From NCBI RefSeq assembly GCF_000820515.1, contig NZ_JXDG01000061.1, forward strand, positions 186,001 to 250,000: a DNA stretch of 64,000 bases, given 5' to 3'. This document shows, piece by piece, positions 18,088 through 27,620 of this stretch. The notes beneath the pieces are model-generated. The model did not search any database. It saw only the letters and a program-made list of their open reading frames with translations, and was not told where the DNA came from. Positions within the stretch are counted from its first letter, which is position 1; each line of letters starts with the position of its first letter. The DNA is from Pseudomonas batumici. GTDB lineage: Bacteria > Pseudomonadota > Gammaproteobacteria > Pseudomonadales > Pseudomonadaceae. The translations under genes and the position numbers were made by a program.

Positions 18088-19251
18088 TCAGTTGAACATG
18101 CCGTAGAAGAACATACGGATGCTGTCCCACAGGCGACGGAAGATACCACCTTCCTCGACCGCGTCCAGTGCGATCAGATCAGCGCTGTGCACCACTTTGT
18201 CATCCAGTTTGACTTCGACTTTACCGATCACGTCACCCTTGGCGATCGGTGCGACCAGTTTCGGGTTCAGGGTCATGCTGGCCGCCAGCTTCTTGAGCTG
18301 GCCTTTAGGCATGGTCATGGTCAGGTCTTCGGCCAGGCCGGCCTTGACCTGGTGGGTGGTGCCTTTCCAGACCGGCGCCTGGGCCAGTTCCGTGCCCTTC
18401 TGGTAGAAGGTCTGGGTTTCGAAGAAGCGGAAACCGTAGGTCAGCAGCTTCTGGGTTTCAGAGGCGCGAGCCGATTCACTGTTGGTACCGAACACCACGG
18501 CGATCAGGCGCTGGCCGTCACGTACCGCCGAGGACACCATGCAGTAGCCGGCTTCTTCGGTGTGGCCGGTCTTCAGGCCGTCGACGGTCTTGTCGCGCCA
18601 CAGCAGCAGGTTGCGGTTAGGCTGCTTGATGCCGTTCCAGAAGAACTCTTTCTGCGAGTAGATTGCGTAGTGCACCGGGTCGACGCGGATGATCGCGCGG
18701 GCCAGCACCGCCATGTCATGCGGCGACGAGTAGTGCTCGGGGTTCGGCAGACCGGTCGGGTTCATGAAGTGGCTGTTGCTCATGCCCAGATCGGCGGCCG
18801 TCTTGTTCATCATGTCCGCGAACGCGTCTTCGCTGCCGGCGATGTGCTCGGACAGCGCCACGCTGGCGTCGTTGCCGGACTGGATGATGATGCCGTGCAG
18901 CAGGTCGCTGACGGTCACCTGCGAGCCGACCTTGATGAACATCCGCGAACCGCCGGTGCGCCAGGCGTTTTCGCTGACGGTCACCGGATCGTTCTCGCCG
19001 ATCTGCCCGCGACGGATCTCCAGGGTGGCGATATAGGCGGTCATCAGCTTGGTCAGGCTGGCCGGGGGCAGGCGCTGGTCGCCGTTGTTCTCGACCAGCA
19101 CGTTGCCGCTGGCGGCATCCATGAGCACATAGGCTTTCGCGGCCAGTTGCGGCGAAGCCGGCAGGGCCATGTCATCCGCTGCCCAGGCGGCAGGCGCAAC
19201 GATCAGGGGTACAAGCAGGCACAAACGTTTGGCAAAGGTGGTGATGTTCAT
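18088..19251 (-). CDS. dacA: D-alanyl-D-alanine carboxypeptidase (PBP5/6 type)
   Basis: Periplasmic low-molecular-weight penicillin-binding protein that trims pentapeptide stems. The 387-residue product has a signal peptide ending AAWA, the SxxK motif as PPASLTKLMTAYI near residue 60, the SxN motif as QSGNDA and the KTG motif as GLKTGHTEEAGY. The C-terminal PBP5 domain ends in an amphipathic helix (LWDSIRMFFYGMF) that would bind the inner membrane. The ATG at 19251 gives the signal peptide. Confidence 0.96.
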   Translation of the reverse strand: MNITTFAKRLCLLVPLIVAPAAWAADDMALPASPQLAAKAYVLMDAASGNVLVENNGDQRLPPASLTKLMTAYIATLEIRRGQIGENDPVTVSENAWRTGGSRMFIKVGSQVTVSDLLHGIIIQSGNDASVALSEHIAGSEDAFADMMNKTAADLGMSNSHFMNPTGLPNPEHYSSPHDMAVLARAIIRVDPVHYAIYSQKEFFWNGIKQPNRNLLLWRDKTVDGLKTGHTEEAGYCMVSSAVRDGQRLIAVVFGTNSESARASETQKLLTYGFRFFETQTFYQKGTELAQAPVWKGTTHQVKAGLAEDLTMTMPKGQLKKLAASMTLNPKLVAPIAKGDVIGKVEVKLDDKVVHSADLIALDAVEEGGIFRRLWDSIRMFFYGMFN

Positions 19252-19432
19252 CCGTCTCTCGAAATCGCTAATGGAAACTTGCCCTCGCGGGCAAAAATAA
19301 ATCAGACAGTTTTCCAACTGCCCCGTGTCAGGTTGCTCGCTCCACCACCCTTTCCAGGCTTTTATTATCAAACGAACCAACAACCCAGGACCCGGCCCCA
19401 GAAAAGCGGCCCAATCCACAATTGTGCCTGTG

Positions 19433-20443
19433 TTACTCCGACGTCACCAGACTCGCTGATCCGAGATTGGCCAGACGCACGCTGTTCTGCACCTGCTGCA
19501 CCTCACCCGGCGTGCCGATCGGTCCCATCCGGACCCGATGCAGGGTCTGCTGGTTGCGCACGATCGGGCTGACGAAGACCGGCGCGTTCACCATCGAGCT
19601 TAGCTTCGATCTCAGCAGTTCGGCAGCGTCCGGGTTGGCGAACGCGCCCACCTGGAGATACTGGCCAGAGGCTGATGCAGAGCCGTTTTTTTTTGCGTCA
19701 GCCTGTACGGGCACGACGTCGCTGGCGTGTTGCTGCGGTGGCGGGGTCCACTGCTCGATCGTCCCGGTGGACGCGGTCAGGGCCGGAGTCTGGGGCTGAG
19801 CCACTGGCGGCTCGTTGAGCATCAGCGGCGCCGGGCGGCCGCGCTGGGCCCACCATTCCTGCGGGTCGATACCCTCGACCTTGACTCGCGCCGTGCCGAT
19901 CTCGGCATAGCCGAGCTTCTTGGCGGCGGCATAGGACAGGTCGATGATCCGGTCCGAATAGAACGGTCCGCGGTCATTGACCCGCAGGATCACGCTGCGG
20001 TTGTTGTCCAGGTTGGTCACCCGCACATAGCTGGGCAGCGGCAGGGTCTTGTGCGCGGCACTCATGCCGTACAGGTCATAGACTTCGCCATTGGCGGTGT
20101 TCTGGCCATGGAACTTGGTGCCGTACCAGGACGCCGTGCCCTGGGCCACATAGCGCTTGGAATCGGTCAGGGGGAAATAGGTCTTGCCCAGCACCGTGTA
20201 GGGGTTGGCCTTGTACGGCCCGGTGTGCAGGGTCGGCGTGGCATCCGGGATGCGCGACACGTCGACGTCCCACCACGGCGCGCCGTCCTTGTGGGCCCGG
20301 TTGATGTCCAGGCCCGGCTTGGCGCGGATGGTATTGGAGGACGCCTGGTACGGCGAGCGGCTGGTCGAGCAACTGACCACCAACACCGCCAGCGCGGTGT
20401 AAGCCAACAGCTTCAGTGGTTTTGAAATCGGCAAAGCCTGCAT
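19433..20443 (-). CDS. rlpA: septal-ring lytic transglycosylase RlpA
   Basis: Outer-membrane lipoprotein (lipobox LVVSC near residue 25) that in P. aeruginosa cleaves peptidoglycan strands lacking stem peptides at the septum. The 336-residue product has a double-psi beta barrel from about residue 90 (TASWYGTKFHGQNTANGEVYD, then ILRVNDRGPF) and a C-terminal SPOR domain (about 260-335). A run of nine A in the coding strand (19686-19694) lies in the linker. The start codon overlaps the mltB stop by one base. Confidence 0.95.
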   Translation of the reverse strand: MQALPISKPLKLLAYTALAVLVVSCSTSRSPYQASSNTIRAKPGLDINRAHKDGAPWWDVDVSRIPDATPTLHTGPYKANPYTVLGKTYFPLTDSKRYVAQGTASWYGTKFHGQNTANGEVYDLYGMSAAHKTLPLPSYVRVTNLDNNRSVILRVNDRGPFYSDRIIDLSYAAAKKLGYAEIGTARVKVEGIDPQEWWAQRGRPAPLMLNEPPVAQPQTPALTASTGTIEQWTPPPQQHASDVVPVQADAKKNGSASASGQYLQVGAFANPDAAELLRSKLSSMVNAPVFVSPIVRNQQTLHRVRMGPIGTPGEVQQVQNSVRLANLGSASLVTSE

Positions 20444-21453
20444 TACTTGACGCCCCGTGCTTGGACCAACAGGTCAGACAGCTGATGCACGGCCATGGCG
20501 TACATTACGCTGCGGTTATAGCGCGTGATCGCATAAAAATTCTTCAGGCCCATCCAATATTCCGGGCCATTGTCGCCGTCCAGGCGAAATGCCGTCACCG
20601 GCATATCATCGCGCAGCGCATCATGACTCGACCAGCCCAGCGCCCGCAACTCCCCAACGGTCTTGACCGGCTCGAGAGCCGGGCTCAGGCCCTGGTCGAC
20701 CTGGTCGCCACGCACGTCGGCGCGGCTGACCACCGGCTCCCCGGCCACCCAGCCGTGGCGCTTGAAGTAGCTGGCGACACTGCCGATGGCGTCGTCGGCG
20801 TTGGTCCAGATATTGATGTGGCCGGTGCCGTCGAAATCCACCGCATAGGCGCGGAAGCTGCTCGGCATGAACTGCGGCATGCCCATGGCCCCGGCATAGG
20901 AACCCTTGAGGGTGAGCGGGTCGAGCTGTTCTTCGCGGGCCAGCAGGAGGAATTCACGCAACTCCTTGCGGAAGAACTCAGCGCGCGGCGGATAGTCGAA
21001 GCCCAGGGTCGACAAGGCGTCGATCACCCGGTAATTGCCGGTGTTACGGCCGAAAAAGGTTTCCACACCGATGATCGCGACAATCACCTGGGCCGGCACG
21101 CCGTATTCCTGCTCGGCGCGGGCCAGGGCCGCCTCATGCTGGCGCCAGAAGTCGACGCCACGGGCGATCCGCGCGTCGGTGATGAACATCGGGCGATATT
21201 CCTTCCACGGCTTGACCCGTTCCGCCGGGCGGGAAATCGCGTCGAGAATGCTCTGCTTGCGCTCGACCTGACGGAACACCTCCATCAGTTGCTCACCGGC
21301 AAAGCCATAGTCGCGGGTCATTTCAGCGACGAACTCGGCCACTTGCGGCGAACCTTCGTAGTCTCCGGCCAGTACCCCCTGCACCGCCCCCAGACAGCCG
21401 ACCAGGCCTATCCATGGCGCACACCGGGCCGCCCAACCGCGCAATACTTGCAT
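20443..21453 (-). CDS. mltB: membrane-bound lytic murein transglycosylase B
   Basis: Peptidoglycan lytic transglycosylase of 336 residues, with catalytic segment VAIIGVETFFGRNTGNYRVIDALSTL (Glu in GVETFFG) and GSYAGAMGMPQFMPSSF. The N-terminus is a signal-like hydrophobic stretch; a cysteine near residue 19 in LVGCLG could be a lipobox. The ATG at 21453 gives the family-like N-terminus. It stands between rodA and rlpA in the elongation operon. Confidence 0.93.
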   Translation of the reverse strand: MQVLRGWAARCAPWIGLVGCLGAVQGVLAGDYEGSPQVAEFVAEMTRDYGFAGEQLMEVFRQVERKQSILDAISRPAERVKPWKEYRPMFITDARIARGVDFWRQHEAALARAEQEYGVPAQVIVAIIGVETFFGRNTGNYRVIDALSTLGFDYPPRAEFFRKELREFLLLAREEQLDPLTLKGSYAGAMGMPQFMPSSFRAYAVDFDGTGHINIWTNADDAIGSVASYFKRHGWVAGEPVVSRADVRGDQVDQGLSPALEPVKTVGELRALGWSSHDALRDDMPVTAFRLDGDNGPEYWMGLKNFYAITRYNRSVMYAMAVHQLSDLLVQARGVK

Positions 21454-21470
21454 TGAATTGTTCACCTTGC

Positions 21471-22616
21471 TCAAACCTGTGCGATCCACTTGCGGTGGGT
21501 ATGGATCGACATCAACACCCCAAACGCTGACAGCAGCGTCACCAGCGAAGTTCCGCCGTAGCTAATGAAGGGCAACGGCACCCCTACCACCGGCAACAGC
21601 CCACTGACCATGCCGATGTTGACGAAAACATAGACGAAAAACGTCATGGTCAGGCTGCCGGCCAGCAGCTTGCCGAACAGCGTCTGGGCCTGGGCGGTGA
21701 TGACCAGCCCGCGACCGATCAGCAGCAGGTAGAGCAGCAGCAAGGCGCAGATGCCCACCAGGCCGAACTCTTCGCCCATGACCGCGATGATGAAGTCGGT
21801 GTGGCTTTCCGGCAGGAAGTCCAGGTGCGACTGGGTGCCCAGCAGCCAGCCCTTGCCGAACACGCCGCCGGAACCGATGGCGGCCTTGGACTGGATGATG
21901 TTCCAGCCGGTGCCCAGCGGATCGCTTTCCGGGTCGAGGAAGGTCAGGATCCGCTGTTTCTGGTAGTCGTGCATGATGAAGAACCACATGCCCACCGCCA
22001 CCGGCACCGTCGCCGCCAGCACACTGAGGATCCAGCGCCAGCGCAGGCCGCCCATGAACAGCACGAACGCGCCGCCGGCCAGCACCAGCAGCGAGGTGCC
22101 GAGGTCGGGCTGGCGCACGATGAGGATAAACGGCACGCCGATCAGCATCAGGCTGATGGCCACGTGCTTGAGCTGCGGCGGCAGGGTGCGCTTGGACAGG
22201 TACCAGGCGATGGTCGCCGGCATCAGGATCTTCATGAATTCCGACGGCTGGAAGCGGATCACCCCGGGAATGTTGATCCAGCGCGTGGCGCCCATGGCGT
22301 TGTGGCCCATGACGTCCGTCGCCACCAGCAGCATCACCCCCAGCACATAGGCCAGCGGCACCCAACGGGCCATGAACCGCGGCTCGAGCTGGGCGATCAC
22401 GAACATCGACACCAGGCCGATGCCGAAGGAGGTGGCCTGCTTGATCAGCAGGTCCCAGCTCTTGCCACTGGCCGAATACAGGACGAACAGGCTGCCGGCC
22501 GCCAGGGTCAGCAGCAGGATCAGCAGCGGGCCGTCGATGTGCATGCGCTGCAACAAGGTGGCCCGGCGGCGCATCACATCCTCGCTGGAGAGAATACGAT
22601 CGAAATTGGCGATCAA
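21471..22616 (-). CDS. rodA: rod-shape determining peptidoglycan glycosyltransferase RodA
   Basis: SEDS-family polymerase of the elongasome, a multi-pass inner-membrane protein of 381 residues. Conserved SEDS segments include HDYQKQRILTFLDPESDPLGTGWNIIQS and LPESHTDFIIAVMGEEFG; the Asp of the extracellular loop is typical for catalysis. The start is probably the TTG at 22616, which overlaps the mrdA stop (TTGA); an ATG at codon 15 is an alternative. Confidence 0.96.
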   Translation of the reverse strand: MIANFDRILSSEDVMRRRATLLQRMHIDGPLLILLLTLAAGSLFVLYSASGKSWDLLIKQATSFGIGLVSMFVIAQLEPRFMARWVPLAYVLGVMLLVATDVMGHNAMGATRWINIPGVIRFQPSEFMKILMPATIAWYLSKRTLPPQLKHVAISLMLIGVPFILIVRQPDLGTSLLVLAGGAFVLFMGGLRWRWILSVLAATVPVAVGMWFFIMHDYQKQRILTFLDPESDPLGTGWNIIQSKAAIGSGGVFGKGWLLGTQSHLDFLPESHTDFIIAVMGEEFGLVGICALLLLYLLLIGRGLVITAQAQTLFGKLLAGSLTMTFFVYVFVNIGMVSGLLPVVGVPLPFISYGGTSLVTLLSAFGVLMSIHTHRKWIAQV

Positions 22617-24499
22617 GGCGTAGCCTCCGCGGTGGTGGTTCCAGCATATTCGGGTTTGAGCTTGCCGTCCGGGCCGAGCAACCAGGCGTCCATCACCTGG
22701 CGAACCACCGGCGCGGCCACGCCGGAACCGGACTCGCCGTTCTCGACCATCACCGCCACCACGATTTTCGGGTTGTTGGCCGGCGCGAAGCCGACGAACA
22801 GGGCGTGGTCGCGATGACGCTCCTGGACCTTGGAGCGGTCGTACTTCTCGCCCTGCTTGATCGCCACGACCTGGGCCGTACCACTCTTGCCGGCAATCAG
22901 GTACTGCGCACCGATGGACGCCTTGCGGGCGGTACCGCGGGCACCGTGCATCACCTGTTGCATGCCGTGATTGACCTTGTCCCAGGAGGACGGGTCGCGC
23001 AAGACGATATCGGACATCGGATTGTTATCCACCGGCTTCTGGCCCTGGATGGTCTTGGCCAGGTGCGGGCGATTCCAGACCCCCTTGTTCGCCACCAGGG
23101 CCGTGGCCTGGGCCAGTTGCAGGGGCGTGGCCTGCATGTAGCCCTGGCCGATCCCGAGGATCAGGGTTTCGCCCGGGAACCAGGCCTGGCGTCGGGTGGC
23201 GCGCTTCCATTCACGCGAAGGCATCAGCCCCGGCGACTCTTCGAACATGTCCAGGGAGACCTTCTGGCCCAGGCCGAACTTGTTCATGTAGCTGGACAGC
23301 CGGTCGATGCCCAGCTTGTGCGCCAGGTCATAGAAGTAGGTGTCGTTGGAACGCATGATCGCCGTGTCCAGGTCGACCCAGCCGTCGCCGGTGCGGTTCC
23401 AGTTGCGGTATTTGTGATCGTAGTTGGGCAGCTCGTAGTAACCGGGGTCGAAAACCCGCGTCGAAGCGTTGACCACGCCGCTGTCGAGCCCGGCAATCGC
23501 CACCGCCGGCTTGATGGTCGAGCCCGGTGGATAAAGCCCGCGCAGGACGCGGTTGAACAGCGGCCGGTCGATGGAGTCGCGCAACTCGGCGTAGTCCTTG
23601 AAGCCGATCCCGGTGACGAACAGGTTCGGATCGAAACTCGGCTGGCTGACCATCGCCAGCACCTCGCCGGTGGCCGGGTCCAATGCCACCACCGCGCCAC
23701 GCCGCCCGCCGAGCGCCGCTTCGGCGGCCTCCTGCAGCTTGATGTCCAGGCTCAGGACGATGTCCTTGCCCGGCACCGGGTCGGTGCGCTTGAGCACCCG
23801 CAGGATACGTCCACGGGCGTTGGTCTCGACTTCCTCGTAACCGACCTGGCCGTGCAGTTCGGGCTCGTAGAAACGCTCGATACCGGTCTTGCCGATATGG
23901 TGGGTGCCGCTGTAGTTCACCGGGTCCAGGTCTTTGAGTTCTTTCTCGTTGATCCGCCCCATGTAGCCCACCGAGTGCGCGAAGTGCGCGCCCTGGGGAT
24001 AGTGCCGAACCAACTGCGCGACCACCTCGACCCCCGGCAGGCGGAACTGGTTCACCGCAACCCGGGCGATCTGCTCCTCGGTCAACTCGAACAGGATCGG
24101 TACCGGCTCGAACGGCCGCCGCCCCTGGCGCACGCGCTTCTCGAAAAGCACACGATCTTCCGGGGTAAGCTGCAGGACCTCGACCAACACATCCAGAACC
24201 TGGCGCCAGTTATCGGCGCGCTCACGGGTCACGCTCAGGCTGAAACTGGGTCGGTTGTCCGCCACCACGAGACCGTTGCGGTCGTAGATCAAGCCACGGC
24301 TCGGCGGGATCGACTGCACATGGACGCGGTTGCTTTCCGACTTGGTCGAGTGATAGTCGTACTGGATTACCTGGAGGAAATACAGCCGGGCGATCAGCAC
24401 GCCGATCAGCGCCACCACCACGATTGCGCCGACCACGACACGGTTACGCACCAGACGGGCGTCTTTCTCGTGGTCCTTGAGGCGAATCGGCTGGGTCAT
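22613..24499 (-). CDS. mrdA: penicillin-binding protein 2
   Basis: Essential class B transpeptidase that works with RodA in lateral wall growth. The 628-residue product has one N-terminal transmembrane segment (about residues 22-42), a dimerisation/pedestal region, and the transpeptidase domain with SxxK in PPGSTIKPAVAIAGL near residue 328, SxN in MRSNDTYF and KSGTAQ near residue 545. Gene order rlmH-mrdA-rodA is standard. Confidence 0.97.
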   Translation of the reverse strand: MTQPIRLKDHEKDARLVRNRVVVGAIVVVALIGVLIARLYFLQVIQYDYHSTKSESNRVHVQSIPPSRGLIYDRNGLVVADNRPSFSLSVTRERADNWRQVLDVLVEVLQLTPEDRVLFEKRVRQGRRPFEPVPILFELTEEQIARVAVNQFRLPGVEVVAQLVRHYPQGAHFAHSVGYMGRINEKELKDLDPVNYSGTHHIGKTGIERFYEPELHGQVGYEEVETNARGRILRVLKRTDPVPGKDIVLSLDIKLQEAAEAALGGRRGAVVALDPATGEVLAMVSQPSFDPNLFVTGIGFKDYAELRDSIDRPLFNRVLRGLYPPGSTIKPAVAIAGLDSGVVNASTRVFDPGYYELPNYDHKYRNWNRTGDGWVDLDTAIMRSNDTYFYDLAHKLGIDRLSSYMNKFGLGQKVSLDMFEESPGLMPSREWKRATRRQAWFPGETLILGIGQGYMQATPLQLAQATALVANKGVWNRPHLAKTIQGQKPVDNNPMSDIVLRDPSSWDKVNHGMQQVMHGARGTARKASIGAQYLIAGKSGTAQVVAIKQGEKYDRSKVQERHRDHALFVGFAPANNPKIVVAVMVENGESGSGVAAPVVRQVMDAWLLGPDGKLKPEYAGTTTAEATP

Positions 24500-24508
24500 T
24501 CGGCAGGC

Positions 24509-24976
24509 TTATTTATGGTAAGGATGCCCGGACAGCACGGTCCAGGCGCGATACAGCTGTTCACCGATCAGGATCCGCACCAACGGGTGCGGCAAGGTCA
24601 GCGGCGACAGCGACCAGCGCTGGTCGGCCCGCGCACAGACCTCCGGCGCCAGCCCCTCGGGGCCGCCGACCATGAAGTTGACCGTGCGCGAATCCAGCCG
24701 CCAGCGATCCAGCTCGACTGCCAACTGCTCGGTGCTCCACGGCTTGCCGTGGACCTCCAGCGTGACGATCCGTTCGTTCGGGCCGACCTTGGCCAGCATG
24801 GCCTCGCCTTCCTGACGGATAAAACGCGTCACGTCGGCGTTCTTGCCCCGGGTGTTGAGCGGAATTTCCACCAGTTCCAGCGCCAGTTCGGATGGCAGAC
24901 GCTTGGCATACTCGTGCCAACCCTCTTCCACCCACTTGGGCATGCGCGAACCGACGGCGATCAAGCGCAGTCGCAC
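24509..24976 (-). CDS. rlmH: 23S rRNA pseudouridine-1915 N3-methyltransferase RlmH
   Basis: SPOUT-class methyltransferase that modifies pseudouridine 1915 in helix 69 of 23S rRNA. The 155-residue length is exact for the family. Visible motifs are FMVGGPEGLAPEVCARAD, the SAM-binding trefoil knot, and the C-terminal LTLPHPLVRILIGEQLYRAW. Translation starts at a GTG (24976), which gives the family N-terminus MRLRLIAVGSRMP. Confidence 0.96.
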   Translation of the reverse strand: MRLRLIAVGSRMPKWVEEGWHEYAKRLPSELALELVEIPLNTRGKNADVTRFIRQEGEAMLAKVGPNERIVTLEVHGKPWSTEQLAVELDRWRLDSRTVNFMVGGPEGLAPEVCARADQRWSLSPLTLPHPLVRILIGEQLYRAWTVLSGHPYHK

Positions 24977-24985
24977 AACGCCACC

Positions 24986-25411
24986 TTATTCCTGGTCTTT
25001 GTTGAGCTTGGTGAAGTGCTCATGGGGGTTTTCCGGGCTGTGGTGCGCGGCGCTGGCCGAACGGCTTTGCTCGGCACCGGCCCACAGGCGTTCCAGGTCG
25101 TAGAACTGGCGCGCGGAGGCGGTCATCATGTGCACGATGACCAGGTCCAGGTCCAGCAGTACCCAGTCGCTGTCGCCCTTGCCTTCTTCGCCCAGCGGAC
25201 GCAGGCCCTTGGCCTTGACGTTCTCGCGGACCTTGTCCAGCATCGCGTTGATCTGGCGGTTGGAGGTACCGGTGGCGATCACCATGTAGTCGGTGATGCT
25301 GTTCTTGTCGCGCACGTCGATGACCTGGATATCCTGGGCCTTGACGTCTTCCAGGGCGGCCTTGGTCAGTTCGACTACGTCCGCGCCACTCAACACTTCT
25401 TTGTTCGTCAT
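24986..25411 (-). CDS. rsfS: ribosome silencing factor RsfS
   Basis: Binds ribosomal protein L14 and blocks subunit joining in stationary phase. The 141-residue product shows DIQVIDVRDKNSITDYMVIATGTSNRQ and GDSDWVLLDLDLVIVHMMT, the DUF143 signature. It carries a C-terminal acidic/His tail of about 25 residues that is longer than in E. coli. The gene sits between nadD and rlmH, the usual place. Confidence 0.95.
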   Translation of the reverse strand: MTNKEVLSGADVVELTKAALEDVKAQDIQVIDVRDKNSITDYMVIATGTSNRQINAMLDKVRENVKAKGLRPLGEEGKGDSDWVLLDLDLVIVHMMTASARQFYDLERLWAGAEQSRSASAAHHSPENPHEHFTKLNKDQE

Positions 25412-25477
25412 ATAAAACTCATTCAGCTCGTATGTTTGGCGGTTTCTTCGCGCAACCTGCGGCGGCGAAACACACCT

Positions 25478-26164
25478 TCAGTTCGACGCACGGTACAGCC
25501 CGTGCGCATCGATATAGGCCAGGACCGCGTCAGGCACCAGGTAACGTACCGACTTACCGCTGGCCAGCAGTTGACGGATCTGGGTGGCCGACACCGCCAG
25601 GGGTGTCTGCCAGACGAATGTAATATGCCCGCCAGGCCCCGGCAGGGCCTTCGGGTCGCTGACCGACCGTGCGGCCAGCAGGTTGCGCAAGGCATCCGGC
25701 GGCTCGCTGTCGGCATCCGGGCGTTGCAGCACCAGGATATGGCAATGCTGGAGCAACTCCTCCCAGCGGTGCCAGGTGGGCAGGCCGCAAAATGCGTCCC
25801 AGCCCAACAACAAGAATAACTGGTCTTGCGCGGCCAACTCGGCGCGCATCAGTTCCAGGGTGTCGATCGTATAGGACGGCTTGTCCCGTTGCAGCTCGCG
25901 GTCGTCCACCACCAGCGGGCTCACGCCGGCCACCGCACAATCGACCATCGCCAAGCGGTCGATGGCCGAGACTTGCGGCGTATCGCGATGCGGTGGCCGG
26001 GCACTGGGGGTCAGGCGCAACTCATCGAGCCCCATCAACTCCGCGACCTCCAGGGCACTGCGCAAATGGCCGATGTGCACCGGGTCGAAGGTTCCGCCGA
26101 GCACGCCGATACGCCGGGGCGGAACCGGGCGCGGGCTGACGGCGGCGGACAGACGCTTGCTCAC
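25478..26164 (-). CDS. nadD: nicotinate-nucleotide adenylyltransferase
   Basis: Makes nicotinate adenine dinucleotide in NAD synthesis. The 228-residue product has the nucleotidyltransferase motif GGTFDPVHIGHLR (with the HxGH signature) near residue 20, and the C-terminal ISxTxIR-like motif as VSATQIRQLLASGKSVRYLVP. The start is taken as a GTG at 26164, 4 bases after the proA stop; an ATG at 26203 inside proA is possible but would add residues without similarity. Confidence 0.94.
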   Translation of the reverse strand: MSKRLSAAVSPRPVPPRRIGVLGGTFDPVHIGHLRSALEVAELMGLDELRLTPSARPPHRDTPQVSAIDRLAMVDCAVAGVSPLVVDDRELQRDKPSYTIDTLELMRAELAAQDQLFLLLGWDAFCGLPTWHRWEELLQHCHILVLQRPDADSEPPDALRNLLAARSVSDPKALPGPGGHITFVWQTPLAVSATQIRQLLASGKSVRYLVPDAVLAYIDAHGLYRASN

Positions 26165-26168
26165 CCGA

Positions 26169-27440
26169 TCAGACCGCGGCCTGACCGCGCAACTGCCCGT
26201 CACCGACCACGATGTACTTCTCGCAGGTCAGGCCTTCCAGCCCTACCGGGCCGCGGGCGTGCAGCTTATCAGTAGAAATGCCGATCTCGGCACCCAATCC
26301 GTATTCGAAGCCGTCGGCGAAGCAGGTCGGGGCATTGAGCATCACCGAACTGGAGTCGACTTCGGCCATGAACACCCGGGACTCGCCCAGGTTTTCGGTG
26401 ACGATGGCGTCGGTGTGATGGGAACCGTAACGGTTGATGTGCTCGATGGCCGCGTCCAGGCCATCGACCACGCGAATCGACAGGATCGGCGCCAGGTATT
26501 CGGTGCTCCAGTCGGCTTCGCTGGCCGCGACGGCCTCGATCACCGCGCGGGTCCGCTCGCAACCGCGCAGCTCGACGCCCTTGGCGCGCAAGCGCTCGGC
26601 CATGGCCGGGAGGAACTCGGCAGCGACCGCCTGATCCACCAACAGGGTTTCCATGGCCCCGCAGATGCCATAACGATAGGTCTTGGCATTGAAGGCGATA
26701 TCGCGGCCCTTCTCCAGGTCCGCGTGGGCGCTGACATAGACGTGGCAGATGCCGTCCAGGTGCTTGATCACCGGCACCCGCGCGTCGCGGCTGACCCGCT
26801 CGATCAGGCCCTTGCCGCCACGCGGCACGATCACGTCGACGTACTCGGGCATGCTGATCAGCGCCCCGACGGCGGCCCGGTCGGTGACTTCCACCACCTG
26901 CACCGCCGCGGCCGGCAGCCCGGCCTCGTCCAGGCCGCGCTGGATGCAGGCGGCAATGGCACGGTTGGAGTGAATGGCCTCGGAACCGCCACGCAGGATG
27001 GTCGCGTTACCGGACTTGAGGCACAGGCTGGCGGCATCGATGGTCACGTTCGGCCGCGACTCGTAGATGATGCCGATCACGCCCAGGGGCACGCGCATCT
27101 TGCCGACCTGAATCCCCGATGGCCGGTAGCTCATGTCACGGATCGCCCCCACCGGGTCCGGCAGGCTCGCCACCTGGCGCAGGCCGACGATCATGCCGTC
27201 GATGCGCTCAGGAGTCAGGGCCAGGCGTTCAACCAGCGCAGGCTCCAGGCCATTGGCGCGGGCGGCGGCCAGATCGAGTTCGTTGGCGGCACTCAGCTCG
27301 GCGCGGGCAACGTCCAACGCGTTGGCGGCGGCCAGCAGGGCGCGGTTCTTCTGCGCGGTGCTGGCACGGCCGATCACGCGGGAAGCCTCGCGGGCAGCGC
27401 GACCCAGACGGGTCATATAGTCGAGAACGGACTCAGTCAT
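26169..27440 (-). CDS. proA: gamma-glutamyl phosphate reductase
   Basis: Second step of proline synthesis, reducing glutamyl-5-phosphate to the semialdehyde with NADPH. The 423-residue product belongs to the aldehyde dehydrogenase superfamily; the catalytic cysteine segment is KTYRYGICGAMETLLVDQ near residue 253. PLGVIGIIYESRPNVTIDAA is the family's cofactor region. It is the first gene of the minus-strand block that continues with nadD, rsfS and rlmH. Confidence 0.97.
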   Translation of the reverse strand: MTESVLDYMTRLGRAAREASRVIGRASTAQKNRALLAAANALDVARAELSAANELDLAAARANGLEPALVERLALTPERIDGMIVGLRQVASLPDPVGAIRDMSYRPSGIQVGKMRVPLGVIGIIYESRPNVTIDAASLCLKSGNATILRGGSEAIHSNRAIAACIQRGLDEAGLPAAAVQVVEVTDRAAVGALISMPEYVDVIVPRGGKGLIERVSRDARVPVIKHLDGICHVYVSAHADLEKGRDIAFNAKTYRYGICGAMETLLVDQAVAAEFLPAMAERLRAKGVELRGCERTRAVIEAVAASEADWSTEYLAPILSIRVVDGLDAAIEHINRYGSHHTDAIVTENLGESRVFMAEVDSSSVMLNAPTCFADGFEYGLGAEIGISTDKLHARGPVGLEGLTCEKYIVVGDGQLRGQAAV

Positions 27441-27620
27441 GGCTCTAAGGGGGACTTGGCAAAGAGGAAAGCGGCCGATTATAGCTGTCGCGCCGCCTGA
27501 CGGACAGCGGTGCCGGGCGGATGGTCGAAATGGAGGAGAAATAGGCCGTGTTCAGACTCGATTAAGGCATAAAACGTTATGATTCGCCCCCGACCCGCCG
27601 TCAACAGCCTTGCGTCCACG

